From Christensenella sp. (GTDB taxonomy: Bacteria > Bacillota > Clostridia > Christensenellales > CAG-917), in NCBI GenBank assembly GCA_022009775.1, contig CP091723.1, positions 930,001-994,000 of the forward strand: a stretch of 64,000 nucleotides of DNA, in the 5' to 3' direction. Position numbers and translations under genes: made by a program. The notes beneath the pieces are model-generated. The model ran no database searches, was not told where the DNA came from, and was given only the letters and a program-made list of their open reading frames with translations. Positions 15,754 through 25,489 of the stretch are shown piece by piece (position 1 is the stretch's first letter; every line of letters begins with the position of its first letter).

Positions 15754-15782
15754 ATCTTTGACCGATTTTTGACGGGTTATAC
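15754..15782 (-). promoter_or_regulatory. Candidate SigF promoter of spoIIR
   Basis: Reverse strand: GTATA (complement of 15778-15782), 14-base spacer, GGTCAAAGAT (complement of 15754-15763). This approximates the SigF pattern GYATA and GGNNANANTR, with one mismatch and a spacer one base short. spoIIR is SigF-dependent in Bacillus. Confidence 0.45.
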
Positions 15783-15829
15783 GCATAAAAAACAAATCGA
15801 AACTAAAACTATCAAAAAAGGAGTGCAAT

Positions 15830-16564
15830 ATGAAGTCAAAAAATACGTTTATCGCGACCGATGCGTATGCAAAGAAAAGACAAATCGCGTTCAAAGTGCT
15901 TTTGTGTCTAGTATGTGCTTTCGTCGTGTTTTCGATTGTGTCGAGTGCGTTCTTTTCCGATTCCGCAATTGTCGATGCCGCGGTGCTGAAACAAGGCTCT
16001 CGCGGAGATACCGTCAAGACTATGCAGCAGAAACTCATTCGCTGGGGGTATCTCAAAGGTACGGCGGACGGAGTATTCGGCGCAAAGACAAAAAGTGCGG
16101 TCATCGGTTTTCAGAAGAAAAACGGACTTACTGCCGACGGCATAGTGGGCAAGGCAACAGCGCAGGCAATGGGATTGAAACTTACTTCGAGCACGAGTTC
16201 GTCATCGTCTTCTTCTTCGACAGACCTTAATCTTCTTGCGCGCGTGGTATACGGAGAAGCGCGCGGAGAGCCGTATACGGGTCAAGTGGCGGTCGCCGCC
16301 GTCGTTCTCAACCGGGTTAAGAGTTCGTCTTTTCCTAATACGGTGGCAGGCGTGGTGTATCAATCGGGCGCATTCGATTGCGTTGCCGACGGACAGATAA
16401 ATCTCACGCCAAATCAATCGGCGTACAATGCCGCGCGTGACGCACTCAACGGCTGGGACCCGACCTACAACTGTTTGTTTTATTACAATCCGCGCACTGC
16501 GACGAGCAAATGGATGCTCTCGCGCCCCGTCAAACTGACGATAGGCAATCACGCGTTTTGTTAA
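15830..16564 (+). CDS. sleB: Spore cortex-lytic enzyme SleB
   Basis: Lytic transglycosylase that degrades muramic-lactam cortex peptidoglycan during germination. 244 residues: N-terminal membrane or signal segment (about 22-45), a peptidoglycan-binding type 1 domain (LKQGSRGDTVKTMQQKLIRW to KATAQAMG), a serine linker, then the Hydrolase_2 domain with LLARVVYGEARGEPYTGQVA containing the catalytic Glu, and VVYQSGAFDCVADGQ. Start at 15830 follows AAAGGAG. It is followed by ypeB 10 bases downstream, the standard pair. Confidence 0.96.
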   Translation: MKSKNTFIATDAYAKKRQIAFKVLLCLVCAFVVFSIVSSAFFSDSAIVDAAVLKQGSRGDTVKTMQQKLIRWGYLKGTADGVFGAKTKSAVIGFQKKNGLTADGIVGKATAQAMGLKLTSSTSSSSSSSSTDLNLLARVVYGEARGEPYTGQVAVAAVVLNRVKSSSFPNTVAGVVYQSGAFDCVADGQINLTPNQSAYNAARDALNGWDPTYNCLFYYNPRTATSKWMLSRPVKLTIGNHAFC

Positions 16565-16573
16565 GGAGTGATT

Positions 16574-17987
16574 ATGAAAAATTCAAAGGATAATAAAAAC
16601 GAAAAAGTAAAAGACGCAAAAAGCGTCTCTGAAATCAAGAAGAAAAGAAAATCAAACGTTGTGAAAACCGCGATTTTGTCAACGGCGTTCGGCATTTGCG
16701 TAAGCGCGATAGTCGGACTTTCTGTTGCGCTTTATTTTTTCGCAACAAACCGTTGCCACTCACGAAGCGTACCAAAAGCAAATGGACGCGGTGTATTTCA
16801 GAGCGTATTACGACCTTCTCGACGGAGCGAACGATCTGGGTATCAATCTCCGCAAGATAGGAGTGTCGAATTCCCCGAAAATGCAGCAGGATTTGCTTTA
16901 TGAAGTGTGGAATGTCGCAGGGCTTGCCGAAGACGATTTGTCGTCGTTCGAGGCTCAAAGCGACGGCGTCATGAACGCCAGAAAGTTTGTCAATCAACTC
17001 GGAGATTTTTCCCATACGCTCGCGTTGAAAATATCGCGCGGAGAAAAACTGTCCGCAAACGATAAACAAACGCTTTTCAAACTTTCAAAAGTTGCGGACG
17101 CATATCGCGTTGCGCTTGAAAGCGTAGGAGACAAAGTCAAAGACGGACAAACTTTTATCGACAGCGGTGCGCTTGACGGATTTGACGGCGCATTCGAAAC
17201 TTTCGCAGAGCCTAGTTTCGACTATCCCGAAATGATATACGACGGGCCGTTTTCTTCCGCGCTCGAAGGCAGAGAGCCGATAGGTCTCGTCGGTGAAGAA
17301 ATATCTCGGGATAAAGCGCGTTTGATCGTCGAAAAAATCTTCGGCACGCAACAAATAAAAAACGTCGCTTTTCAGGGCGAGAGCAACGGGGATATAAAGA
17401 CCTTTGACTTCACGTTTGAAAGCGATGCGGGAAATTCATTCGTGCAAATCGCAAGAAAGGGCGGTATGCTCGTGACGTACAACACTGCTCCGAAATACGA
17501 CGAAACGGTGAGCATAACCGAAGCAAATATCACTTGCCAGCGTGCCGCAATCGATTTTGCAAGCAGAGTCGGTTTTGACGATATGCTTGTGGTGTGGTCG
17601 TCGTCCGCGGACGGAGAATGCGTCGTAAATCTCGCGCCCGTGCAGGACGGTGCGATTCTGTATCCCGATTTGGTGAAAGTCAAGATTCGTGAAAGCGACA
17701 CAACCGCCATAGGGCTTGACGCGTCGCATTACGCCATGAATCATTGCGTCCGTACGCTTGCCACGCCAACCGTATCCGTCGAAACCGCAAAATCCGCAAT
17801 CTCACTGCAAAACGTCTCCGACGGTCGTCTTGCACTCATTCCGCTCCGTGAAACACAAGAAGTTCTCACCTATGAATTCGAGTGCCACGAAGACGGCACC
17901 TATTATATCTACGTCGATGCTCAAACGGGCGACGAAGTGAATATTTTGTACGTTATTGAAGATGAGAACGGCGAGCGCACCATCTAA
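16574..17987 (+). CDS. ypeB: Germination protein YpeB (frameshifted in this sequence)
   Basis: Partner that stabilises and localises SleB in the spore. The 5' part (MKNSKDNKNEKVKDAKSVSE, then a transmembrane helix ending VGLSVALYFF) is in frame with the ATG at 16574 after AAGGAG. The remainder (TVATHEAYQKQMDAVYFRAY ... PepSY-like C-terminus ending EDENGERTI) is in another frame. The switch is at six T, 16735-16740; five T would give a continuous 470-residue YpeB of normal length. C-terminal PepSY-type repeats are visible around SRDKARLIVEKIFG and EANITCQRAAIDFASRVGF. An R1 repeat begins 13 bases after the stop. Confidence 0.92.
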
Positions 17988-18000
17988 GAATGCGCTAACA

Positions 18001-18640
18001 GAACAAAAGCCGTCATCGCGGCAACGGCATCGCTTGAAAGCAAGCAACGCCGAGAGCCGCATTAGGCGTTTGTTCTACTAACCGCGCCGAAAATCTTTGC
18101 TATCAGTTCAATCACGGACAAAAACTCCTGCCGCAATTTCGCAAGATTGTCGGCTTGGTGATTAGATTGGTGGGACACCCACACCCGAAACGAAAATCTA
18201 TTCGGAGCGTACTTATAAACGGAATATGCAACTTCGAAGACGGAACACGAGCCGCAAGGCGGCGAGCAAATCGAACGCCGAGCTTTACGATAAGTACGAG
18301 CGACTGCGCCGTGTTGTTGGCTACTGCCTGGCGCACAAAGCGTGGTGGCATAATGAGTGAACGGCACTTATTTATGCGAGTGCTGTAAGGAACGAAGTGA
18401 CGGAATAGCGATTGCTACGAAGTCAATCGCGTCGTGTTGTCCCCCGCCACGCGGTCACCGTGGGTTTCCCTTTTAAGGGGAACGGTGATATGGGCGCGAC
18501 GCGTAAAGCAATTCGTCCAGTGGACGGATTGTAGCCAAAGCGAACAAGGCGGATTGCCACGCAAACGCCGCAGTCCAAACACCTGAGGAAAGGGGAAAGT
18601 TGCATTTAGGGTTTTACACGCTCAACTTTTGTAGAGATGA
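18001..18640 (+). repeat. Dispersed repeat R1, copy C (longest)
   Basis: Contains module 1 hairpin GAACAAAAGCC/GGCGTTTGTTC, the reverse-strand coding-like string DNLAKLRQEFLSVIELIAKI, and a long module 2. The latter includes a GCGCCGTGTTGTTGGC hairpin block and the nested hairpin TCACCG..GTTTCCC..GGGGAAC..CGGTGA near 18447-18492. A block with CACCTGAGGAAAGGGGAAAG near the end is shared with copies D, E and F. Bases 18641-18863 hold further low-complexity, non-coding sequence. Confidence 0.78.
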
Positions 18641-18863
18641 AAAACATAAAAACTTTATCGGGCGTAGCGAAAATGCGCCTGACGGCTGGATGTTTCGGCA
18701 GGCTCAACATGACGAGTGGTGGGGGACCCACACCCGATTGCAATAATCGAAAAATGTAAATATCTCTGCTTTGCATTGACGGAATGACAGTTTGGGGTGG
18801 GGCACTTGCGCCCTAAAACATATTTAAGATTGATATTTTTGTTGAACACAAAAGACATATATC

Positions 18864-18897
18864 AAAAAAAAGACAAGCACTTGCTTGTCTTTTTTTT
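18864..18897. terminator. Bidirectional intrinsic terminator
   Basis: Eight A, GACAAGCA and TGCTTGTC, eight T. Serves the reverse-strand gene ending at 18916. Confidence 0.85.
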
Positions 18898-18915
18898 CTA
18901 TGAAATGGTTTTCAA

Positions 18916-19698
18916 TCAGTCGTGTTTGGGCTTTCTCACCAAGGACTTTGTGAAGCACAAGCCGAGAATGAGTTGGACAAGTCCGAGTGCGGCAACGATG
19001 ATGTACGCATAAAGACCGCCGCTGATGATTGCTTGGAAGTATTCGACGAAACTTCCGTCAAAGCCGATGAGTTGTGCGAACATTGCAAAGATTGCAACGC
19101 CGGCGATGAGAATGCTCGAGATCAAGTTCCACGCTCTGCCGTATTTCTTTCCGCATGCAGAGATGAATGCAACGATGAAGTTGATTCCCGCAAGGGTGAG
19201 AAGAGCTGCCGGCAAGATGAGAATTATGCCTGCCATTACGTTCGTTGCAAATGCTTCTTTGAGTGCGGCGAACTGGGTGCAGATAATTGCCCATGATGTG
19301 ATGCCGTCAAACAAACCGAGACCGAAAAGCGTGTTGCTGATAGTGCCGTTGTTGATCAAAAAACCGATGACGCTTGCCGCAACGAAGAGAAGAGACATGA
19401 TCATCATGGTGATATTTCTACCGACGCCGCTACGCTTGTTTGTCTTTGCCGCTTTCTTGGACGGTGCTTGTGCAACGTCTTCGGAATAGACCGGCTCGAA
19501 GTTGGTTTGTTGATTATATGCGGGTGCCTGTTGAACCAAAGTGGCGGGCGCGGCATCGATTTTGTTGATTTTGACGCCGATCGTCACTCCGCAACTCGGG
19601 CATTTGATGCGGTGTTTATAGCCATCGGGAAGTGTTTCCATATTGGCAGGTGGCTCGAAACTGATTTCCGCTCTGCAACTGGGACATCTTGTATACAT
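18916..19698 (-). CDS. Zinc-ribbon membrane protein with four or five helices
   Basis: 260 residues. N-terminal zinc ribbon MYTRCPSCRAEISFEP with a second pair in RIKCPSCGVTIG (CxxC-CxxC, cytoplasmic). A Gln/Pro-rich linker (60-90) follows, then hydrophobic helices at about 100-120, 130-150, 160-185, 195-220 and 225-245. Similar proteins are common in Firmicutes and have no assigned function. Start at 19698 is preceded by AAGGAGATTGAACT. Transcribed alone. The basic C-terminus (SLVRKPKHD) fits a cytoplasmic tail. Confidence 0.82.
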   Translation of the reverse strand: MYTRCPSCRAEISFEPPANMETLPDGYKHRIKCPSCGVTIGVKINKIDAAPATLVQQAPAYNQQTNFEPVYSEDVAQAPSKKAAKTNKRSGVGRNITMMIMSLLFVAASVIGFLINNGTISNTLFGLGLFDGITSWAIICTQFAALKEAFATNVMAGIILILPAALLTLAGINFIVAFISACGKKYGRAWNLISSILIAGVAIFAMFAQLIGFDGSFVEYFQAIISGGLYAYIIVAALGLVQLILGLCFTKSLVRKPKHD

Positions 19699-20135
19699 AG
19701 TTCAATCTCCTTAAAAACTATTCTTTTGATATTATATTATTATTGTGCAATAAAGTCAATGATTGAAAAAAAAAAATATTTGGGAAGTTGGACAATCGTC
19801 TATTTTTTACGACAAAATTCGTAAAGGCAGGCAATCGGCAAGCAAAATCGACGCATCGAAGTATTATGTTCGTCGGGCGTATCGGGCTGAATCACGGCAA
19901 AAAAAATCAAATGGAAATCTTGTCTCTTTATCGATTTCGAGTACCGTTGAAATCAAAAACGCGCAATGAAACCGTGACGATTTTTCGATGGTTCTCATTG
20001 CTTTTTTGTTGAAATGCTATTTCGTGAAACCAAGCAATACTATTTGCAAAAAATGGAGTTTATACATTCAAAACGATACAATAAACATCGATTATTGTTC
20101 AAAAGACGTATTTTTTGTGGTAAAAACGCTTGCCG
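19699..20135. other. Gene-poor gap with a hairpin
   Basis: About 430 bases without a credible gene. A forward open frame from 19788 (74 codons) has no ribosome binding site, an unusual basic composition and no similarity. A stem GCAATGAAACC/GGTTCTCATTGC spans about 19965-20006. A run of 11 A sits near 19768. It could be the remnant of a gene or an untranslated regulatory region. Confidence 0.4.
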
Positions 20136-20462
20136 TCAGGCTTGTTCGTCTCTTTCGAGTTTTTCGTCGACGAGACGTTTTGCGAGCATATAATCGGCGC
20201 AGAGATTGAGTATGTATCTTTGTCTTTCTTCGTGGTTTAACTTCGTGAGTTTTTCGTTGTCGGCAAATTCCGCAATCGGATTCGAGACATCTTTTCCGTC
20301 GCGTTTGAGTTTCAGAAGTTTTACGTACAATTCTTTTTGGTTCGGGGTTACGCTTTTGGGCGCGTTGATTTCGTCTTTGTCGTATGCGCCTTGCCCGAGT
20401 CTCGATTTTGCGGACTTTGCAAGAGAGCGCATGGCGCATGATTTGTGTTTTACGTTGCTCAT
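20136..20462 (-). CDS. Small basic/charged protein of unknown function
   Basis: 108 residues: MSNVKHKSCAMRSLAKSAKS, then TPNQKELYVKLLKLKRDG and a helical charged C-terminus ending EKLERDEQA. The ATG at 20462 has GGAG nine bases upstream; an upstream in-frame ATG is less well placed. Downstream of yabPQ on the same strand, separated by 151 bases, so it may share their transcript. In other Firmicutes this slot holds divIC, but no transmembrane helix or FtsB-like leucine pattern is present, so it is not DivIC. Confidence 0.7.
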   Translation of the reverse strand: MSNVKHKSCAMRSLAKSAKSRLGQGAYDKDEINAPKSVTPNQKELYVKLLKLKRDGKDVSNPIAEFADNEKLTKLNHEERQRYILNLCADYMLAKRLVDEKLERDEQA

Positions 20463-20613
20463 CTTCTTTTTCTCCTTCGGGTATTTTAGCACGTTTCCGC
20501 TCAAAAGAAAGAGTGTTGCGAAAATAAGCGTTTATTCGACAAAATCAGTGTTTTTTTCCTTGCTCTGCGTCTTGTGTCTTTTTTCTTATCTTCCTTATCG
20601 CTTTTTCTCTTTT

Positions 20614-20898
20614 TTAGAGTTTTTTGAGTTTGAAAACGGAAAAAGGAAGAACTGCCGTTCCGATAAGAAACGCCGCCGTCCCGTACAACGATATGTCTCC
20701 TTGCATGATAAATTCGACGGTGAGATAAAACGCACCGCCGATAAGCGCGCAGGCAAACAGATCGGTGAGCGCACGCTCGATCGGATTTGCTTTTCTCAAA
20801 AACAGCAAAGCGAAAATTCCGCCGACGAGACCTGCGACAAGACAAAGCGCAAAGCAAATCGCCTGCGCTTTTGCGTTTGCTCCCAGATATACGTTCAT
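20614..20898 (-). CDS. yabQ: Spore cortex biosynthesis protein YabQ
   Basis: Membrane protein needed for cortex formation in Bacillus. 94 residues with three predicted helices (AICFALCLVAGLVGGIFALL, ALTDLFACALIGGAFYLTVE, YGTAAFLIGTAVLPFSVF). It fits the YabQ size and topology, and position confirms: its ATG overlaps the yabP stop in an ATGA. Confidence 0.85.
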   Translation of the reverse strand: MNVYLGANAKAQAICFALCLVAGLVGGIFALLFLRKANPIERALTDLFACALIGGAFYLTVEFIMQGDISLYGTAAFLIGTAVLPFSVFKLKKL

Positions 20899-21239
20899 CT
20901 GAAAATGCGTTTTGCAAACGAACCGGGCGTTGATTTTGCAACGTATTTGATTGCGTCCACTCGTCCTTCGATTTGCAGTTTTCCGCTTTCTACGTCAAGG
21001 TTTTTAACCGAAAGACCTTGTCCGGAGACGTGAAGAGTTTCGTCTGCAAGTTTCACGACGATATTTTTATCGGTGAATGTCGGCACGTCGAGAACGCCCG
21101 TTACGGACATGGAGTGAAGGTGGTCGAGTTCGATTTTGTGCGACGGTTTCGGGGTTTTTTGAGCCTTATCGTGACAAATATCCGCCATGTTTTTGCCTAT
21201 TGCGGACGTTTTTACGGTTTTTTCGGTTGAAAATTGCAT
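20895..21239 (-). CDS. yabP: Sporulation protein YabP
   Basis: SigE-regulon protein required for spore cortex. 114 residues; family core HKIELDHLHSMSVTGVLDVP, TLHVSGQGLSVKNLDVESGK and LQIEGRVDAIKYV. The N-terminal 30 residues are a divergent extension. Start at 21239 follows AAGGAG. First gene of the yabP-yabQ unit; divergent from the acetyltransferase-like gene. Confidence 0.9.
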   Translation of the reverse strand: MQFSTEKTVKTSAIGKNMADICHDKAQKTPKPSHKIELDHLHSMSVTGVLDVPTFTDKNIVVKLADETLHVSGQGLSVKNLDVESGKLQIEGRVDAIKYVAKSTPGSFAKRIFR

Positions 21240-21368
21240 ATATCTCCTTTTGCGCTTTTGCGCTTTTCATTGACAATAATATTAAAAGAGAATAGAATAT
21301 ATGATACAAATAAAGCAAAAGGCAACTCGGACCGCATTCGTTTGCGGAAAGAGTATTGAAAAGGCATA

Positions 21369-22632
21369 ATGCCGCAACGAAAAGACGAAAAAACGAAAAC
21401 GGGCGTGAAAAGACGCTTCGCAATAGACCATTCGGCAAAGTTTTATCCGATTATGTCCACAAAAAGGCGCAAAGCCTGTTTTGCATATCGGCAGACATGT
21501 TCGACGTGGTGCAAAAGACGTGTTGGAGCATGCGCTCAACGATGTTTTGGAGCGTTTCCCCGCCTACAAAGTCAGGCTCAAAAAGGGCTGGGCGTGGCAC
21601 TTTTTCGAGCAGAACGACGCTCCTGCAAGAGTGTTTGCCAACGAAGATGTGCTCAAGCCGATAAATCCCGACGACACCAACGGATACTGGTTTAGGGTGA
21701 GCGCAATCGACAAACGCATACAACTTGAAATGTTCCATGCGCTTGCGGACGGCAACGGTGCGCTCGCATTTTTGAAGAGTATTGTCAAAAGATACAGAGA
21801 ACTTCTCGGCTTCGACGTCGTTGACGACGGGGTTATAGACTGGCAGAGTGTAGGTTGCGAAGAAGAACTCGAAGACAGTTTCGAGAAAAACTACAAGCCT
21901 ATATCTCTCGGGCAGATGAATCTCAAAGCGTTGGCAGGCAAAGTGCCGCACAGAATAGAAGGCACGCTCAACAAAGGCTCGTATCAGAAGAGTGCGGGAC
22001 AGGCGCAAGCGAGCGAGATTATAGCAAAGGCAAAAGAACTCGGCGTCTCGTACACGGCGTATATAACCGGTGTGCTTGCATATGCGATTGAAAAAACCTA
22101 TCGCAACAAAAAGCCGATTGCCATTATGGTGCCCGTCAATCTCCGCTCGATTTATCCGTCCAAAACCATGCGAAACTTCGTCACTTTCATACGAGTGATA
22201 ATTTTCCCGTCGTCGTGCAAGAGCGTCAAAGATTGTGCGCTCGAAGCGCAAAGACAGATAAAAATCGACACGGCAAAGGCCAAACTCGACGCATTTATCT
22301 CCACGACTGTACGCGCGCAGAAAAACTGGGTGCTGAAAATCGTTCCGCTGTTTTTGAAAACGGCTTTGATAAGATTCGGCAGATTGTTTATGCGGTCTCG
22401 TCAGACGATAATATTCAGCAATCTCGGCAACGTTAAATCTCCCGACAGCATGGGGGTTGACAAATACGAGTTGTTTATGAACGTATCAAAGAACAACACG
22501 CAAAATCTCGGTGCGATAACGACCAACGGCAAAGCGGTGCTTTGTTTCACGCGTGCCATAAAGGAAACCGCTCTTCCCGACGCGTTTTTCTCGACGCTTC
22601 GCGAAAACGGCATTGATATAACTACACTATAA
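21369..22632 (+). CDS. Condensation/alcohol acetyltransferase-like protein (two frameshifts)
   Basis: Acyltransferase superfamily (chloramphenicol acetyltransferase/condensation-like fold); members include alcohol acetyltransferases and lipid-modifying enzymes. The catalytic HxxxD motif reads FHALADGNGALAFLKSIVK near residue 125. The continuous protein is spread over three frames: MPQRKDEKTKTGVKRRFAID, then KKAQSLFCISADMFDVV, then KDVLEHALNDVLERFPAYKV to the end. Both switches are at A runs (21461-21465 and 21513-21516); one extra A in each gives a 421-residue product. Two indels in 55 bases strongly suggest sequence error or recent decay. Substrate unknown; it precedes alaS. Confidence 0.8.
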
Positions 22633-22670
22633 AACAACAAATATACAAAACAAAAATATCTCGGAGTACT

Positions 22671-24461
22671 ATGAAACAACTAAATTCTAACGAACTTCGC
22701 AAACTCTATCTCGACTATTACAAGTCAAAAGGACACGCAGTCATCGGATCTGCGTCCCTTATCCCCGAAAACGATCCCACCGTGCTTTTTACGACTGCGG
22801 GCATGCATCCGCTCGTTCCTTATCTTCTCGGAGAGAAGCACCCGGCAGGCAATCGTCTCACCGACGTGCAAATTTGCGTGCGTACCGGCGACATCGACGA
22901 AGTGGGTGACGCAACTCACTGCACGTTCTTCGAGATGCTCGGCAGATGGTCGCTCGGCGACTACTTCAAAGAGTACGCAATCGAGTGCTCTCACGATTTC
23001 CTTCTCAATCAACTTGAATTTGACAAGGACAAATTTGCCGTAACCGTCTTTGCCGGCGACGAAGATTGCCCAAGAGACGATGAGAGCGCGTCCTATTGGA
23101 AGGCGCAAGGCATCCCCGAAGATCACATCTTCTTCTGCAACAAAAAGCACAATTGGTGGGGACCTGCAGGTATCACGGGTCCGTGCGGCCCCGATACCGA
23201 AATGTTTATCGACACCGGCAAGCCGAAATGCTCTCCCGATTGCTCGCCCGCATGCGATTGCGGCAAGTACGTGGAGATAGGCAACGACGTGTTTATGCAA
23301 TACTTCAAGAATGCCGACGGCACGTTCTCTCCGCTCAAACAAAAGAACGTTGACGAAGGTATGGGACTTGAAAGAATGCTCTGCATTCTCAACGGCTACA
23401 AATCGGTGTACGAAACCGACCTGTTCAGTTTTGCAATCGCAAAACTCGAAGAACTTTCGGGCAAGAAGTACGGCGAAGACGAAGCGATGACCGTTGCAAT
23501 GCGCATAATCGCAGACCATACGAGAACCGCAACCTTCCTGCTCGGCGACGTGAAAGGAATTTCTCCGTCCAACGTTGACCAAGGATACGTGTTGCGCCGT
23601 CTTATCCGCAGAGCGATGAGATATTGCAGAACTCTCGGAGTGGACGATTCAGCACTTGTGGAACTTGCAAAACTCTACGTTGCAAAATACGAAGAAGCGT
23701 ATCCGTATATCAAAGAAAACGAGCCGAGAATCATCAGTGAACTCGAAGCGGAAAAAGATAAATTCGCAAAGACGATAGAGCAGGGCTTGAAAGAGTTTGA
23801 CAAAATCGTGGCGCACTTGCCGCAAGGTATGACGGTGTTCCCGGGAAAGACTGCGTTCAGACTTTACGATACGTTCGGTTTCCCGATCGAAATGACGGCG
23901 GAACTTGCAAAAGAGAAAGGCTTCACGCTTGACAGGGAAGGTTACGACAAAGCGTTTGCGGACCATCAGGCACTTTCAAAAGCGGGTGCCGAGCAAAAAT
24001 TCAAAGGCGGTCTTGCAGACGGCGGAGAACTTACGTCAAGGTTGCACAGTGCAACGCACCTTCTCAACGCCGCACTCAAAATCGTGCTTCACGACGACAG
24101 CATCCAACAACGCGGCAGCAACATCACGTCCGAAAGACTTCGTTTCGACTTCAACTTCCCCCGTCCGCTCACGCAAGACGAAATCGCCGAAGTCGAAAAA
24201 ATCGTCAATGACGAGATAGCAAAAGACAGCGAAGTCAAACTTGAAGAAATGAGCGTTGAAGACGCAAAGAAAGCGGGCGCAATCGGCGTGTTTGACAACC
24301 GCTACGGCGATTTGGTGAAGGTGTACACAATCGGCATTTCAAAAGAAATTTGCGGCGGACCGCACGCAAAACGTACGGGCGAACTCGGGCACTTCCGCAT
24401 CGTCAAAGAGCAGTCTTCATCCGCAGGCGTCAGACGTATCAAAGCGGTGCTCGAATACTAA
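22671..24461 (+). CDS. alaS: Alanine--tRNA ligase, short form without C-Ala domain
   Basis: Charges tRNA-Ala. 596 residues, against about 870 for the usual enzyme. Class II core: FTTAGMHPLVPYLLGEKHP, CVRTGDIDEVGDATHCTFFE, GITGPCGPDTEMFID, and DEGMGLERML. A DCGKY/CSPDCSPACDC insertion adds extra cysteines. The editing domain is present, with LHSATHLLNAALK (HxxxH) and ICGGPHAKRTGELG (CxxxH). The C-terminal oligomerisation domain is absent. This short form occurs in some Firmicutes and Mollicutes-like lineages, and the terminal SSAGVRRIKAVLEY matches the natural end of the editing domain, so it is not a truncation. RBS GGAGT. Start at 22671. Confidence 0.95.
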   Translation: MKQLNSNELRKLYLDYYKSKGHAVIGSASLIPENDPTVLFTTAGMHPLVPYLLGEKHPAGNRLTDVQICVRTGDIDEVGDATHCTFFEMLGRWSLGDYFKEYAIECSHDFLLNQLEFDKDKFAVTVFAGDEDCPRDDESASYWKAQGIPEDHIFFCNKKHNWWGPAGITGPCGPDTEMFIDTGKPKCSPDCSPACDCGKYVEIGNDVFMQYFKNADGTFSPLKQKNVDEGMGLERMLCILNGYKSVYETDLFSFAIAKLEELSGKKYGEDEAMTVAMRIIADHTRTATFLLGDVKGISPSNVDQGYVLRRLIRRAMRYCRTLGVDDSALVELAKLYVAKYEEAYPYIKENEPRIISELEAEKDKFAKTIEQGLKEFDKIVAHLPQGMTVFPGKTAFRLYDTFGFPIEMTAELAKEKGFTLDREGYDKAFADHQALSKAGAEQKFKGGLADGGELTSRLHSATHLLNAALKIVLHDDSIQQRGSNITSERLRFDFNFPRPLTQDEIAEVEKIVNDEIAKDSEVKLEEMSVEDAKKAGAIGVFDNRYGDLVKVYTIGISKEICGGPHAKRTGELGHFRIVKEQSSSAGVRRIKAVLEY

Positions 24462-24485
24462 AACCGCAAAATCGGAGAAGCGAAT

Positions 24486-25301
24486 ATGAAGTGCGACACC
24501 CACGTTCACACCAAAAATTCACACGACGGCAAATTGCCCATTCAAAGCATAGTAGACCTTGCCAAAGCGCAAGGTCTTTGCTATCTTGCCACCACAGACC
24601 ATCTCGACTATGATTTCGAGTACGGCAAAAATCGCGCGCCGATAAGCTGGCCGCCACTCGATCTCGACGCATATTACAAAGAGTGGCAAATTGCAAAAAA
24701 GGCACTTGACGACGACAAAAACAACACGTTAAACCTTTGTTTTGGCATTGAAGCGAGTTATGACAAGAGCAGAAAGGCAAAACAAAAGTATATCGAAACC
24801 ATTGCCGAATATCCGTTTGACGTTGTGATAAACTCCGTGCATTGCGTGGACGGCTACGACGTATATTTCAAGATGGCGTTTTTGTTCAAGAGCAAAAAAC
24901 ACGTTTACAAAAGGTATCTTGAAACTATTCTCGAAAGCCTTGACGCACCCTATCAATACGATATCGTGGCGCACATCGGATATATCGCGCACGGCGCACC
25001 GTACAGAGACAAGTTTTTGAGATACAAAGATTTTCCCGACGAAATAGACGCCGTGCTTAAAGGCATAATCGAACGCGGGAAGGCAATGGAAATCAACTTC
25101 CATCACGAGATGGCACCGCAAAGAGACATTGTTGAAAGATATTACGAGTTGGGCGGAAGAAAGATAAGTTACGGCTCGGACGCGCATCGTGGCGATATTT
25201 GCAAAAACTTTGACGAAGCCATGACAATGCTCAAAGAGATCGGCTTCACACACCTATCAACTTTCGTACAACACCGAGAAATTCTCATTCCTATCGAATG
25301 A
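24486..25301 (+). CDS. PHP-domain phosphoesterase, histidinol-phosphatase-like
   Basis: Metal-dependent phosphatase of the PHP family. 271 residues, with the metal ligands visible in CDTHVHTKNSHDGK, ATTDHLDYDF, INSVHCVDGYD, AHIGYIAHG, EINFHHEM and SYGSDAHRGD. The Bacillus-type histidinol phosphatase HisK has the same order, but no his genes are adjacent, so a general phosphatase or nucleotide-related role is equally possible. Begins 24 bases after alaS with GGAGAAG before the ATG; probably in the same transcript. Confidence 0.88.
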   Translation: MKCDTHVHTKNSHDGKLPIQSIVDLAKAQGLCYLATTDHLDYDFEYGKNRAPISWPPLDLDAYYKEWQIAKKALDDDKNNTLNLCFGIEASYDKSRKAKQKYIETIAEYPFDVVINSVHCVDGYDVYFKMAFLFKSKKHVYKRYLETILESLDAPYQYDIVAHIGYIAHGAPYRDKFLRYKDFPDEIDAVLKGIIERGKAMEINFHHEMAPQRDIVERYYELGGRKISYGSDAHRGDICKNFDEAMTMLKEIGFTHLSTFVQHREILIPIE

Positions 25302-25413
25302 CGGCATACAATTTGCAAAAAGAATACGGCAAAAAACCGTTGGCCTATGCAAATATTGATTAAAATAGACGTCTTTGCAAAGGATATAGTTGTAGAAAAT
25401 TTTTTGCGCGCGG

Positions 25414-25442
25414 TTGACTATTTATAAAAGTTAGTTTATATT
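25414..25442 (+). promoter_or_regulatory. SigA-type promoter for the AmaP-like gene
   Basis: TTGACT at 25414-25419, 17 bases, TATATT at 25437-25442. Confidence 0.7.
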
Positions 25443-25489
25443 ATATAAACAACAACGAAATCTACAATCGTTGCAAGAAAGGTGATTTT

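Noticed and set aside
18062..18605. Several short frames inside R1 copies (also near 1464, 31709, 46351)
   Set aside because: They differ between copies, lack ribosome binding sites and are better described as repeat sequence.
20136..20462. DivIC as the gene after yabQ
   Set aside because: The product lacks a transmembrane helix and coiled-coil typical of DivIC.
22671..24461. alaS as a truncated pseudogene
   Set aside because: Catalytic and editing motifs are complete and the end matches the natural editing-domain end; the short form is known.
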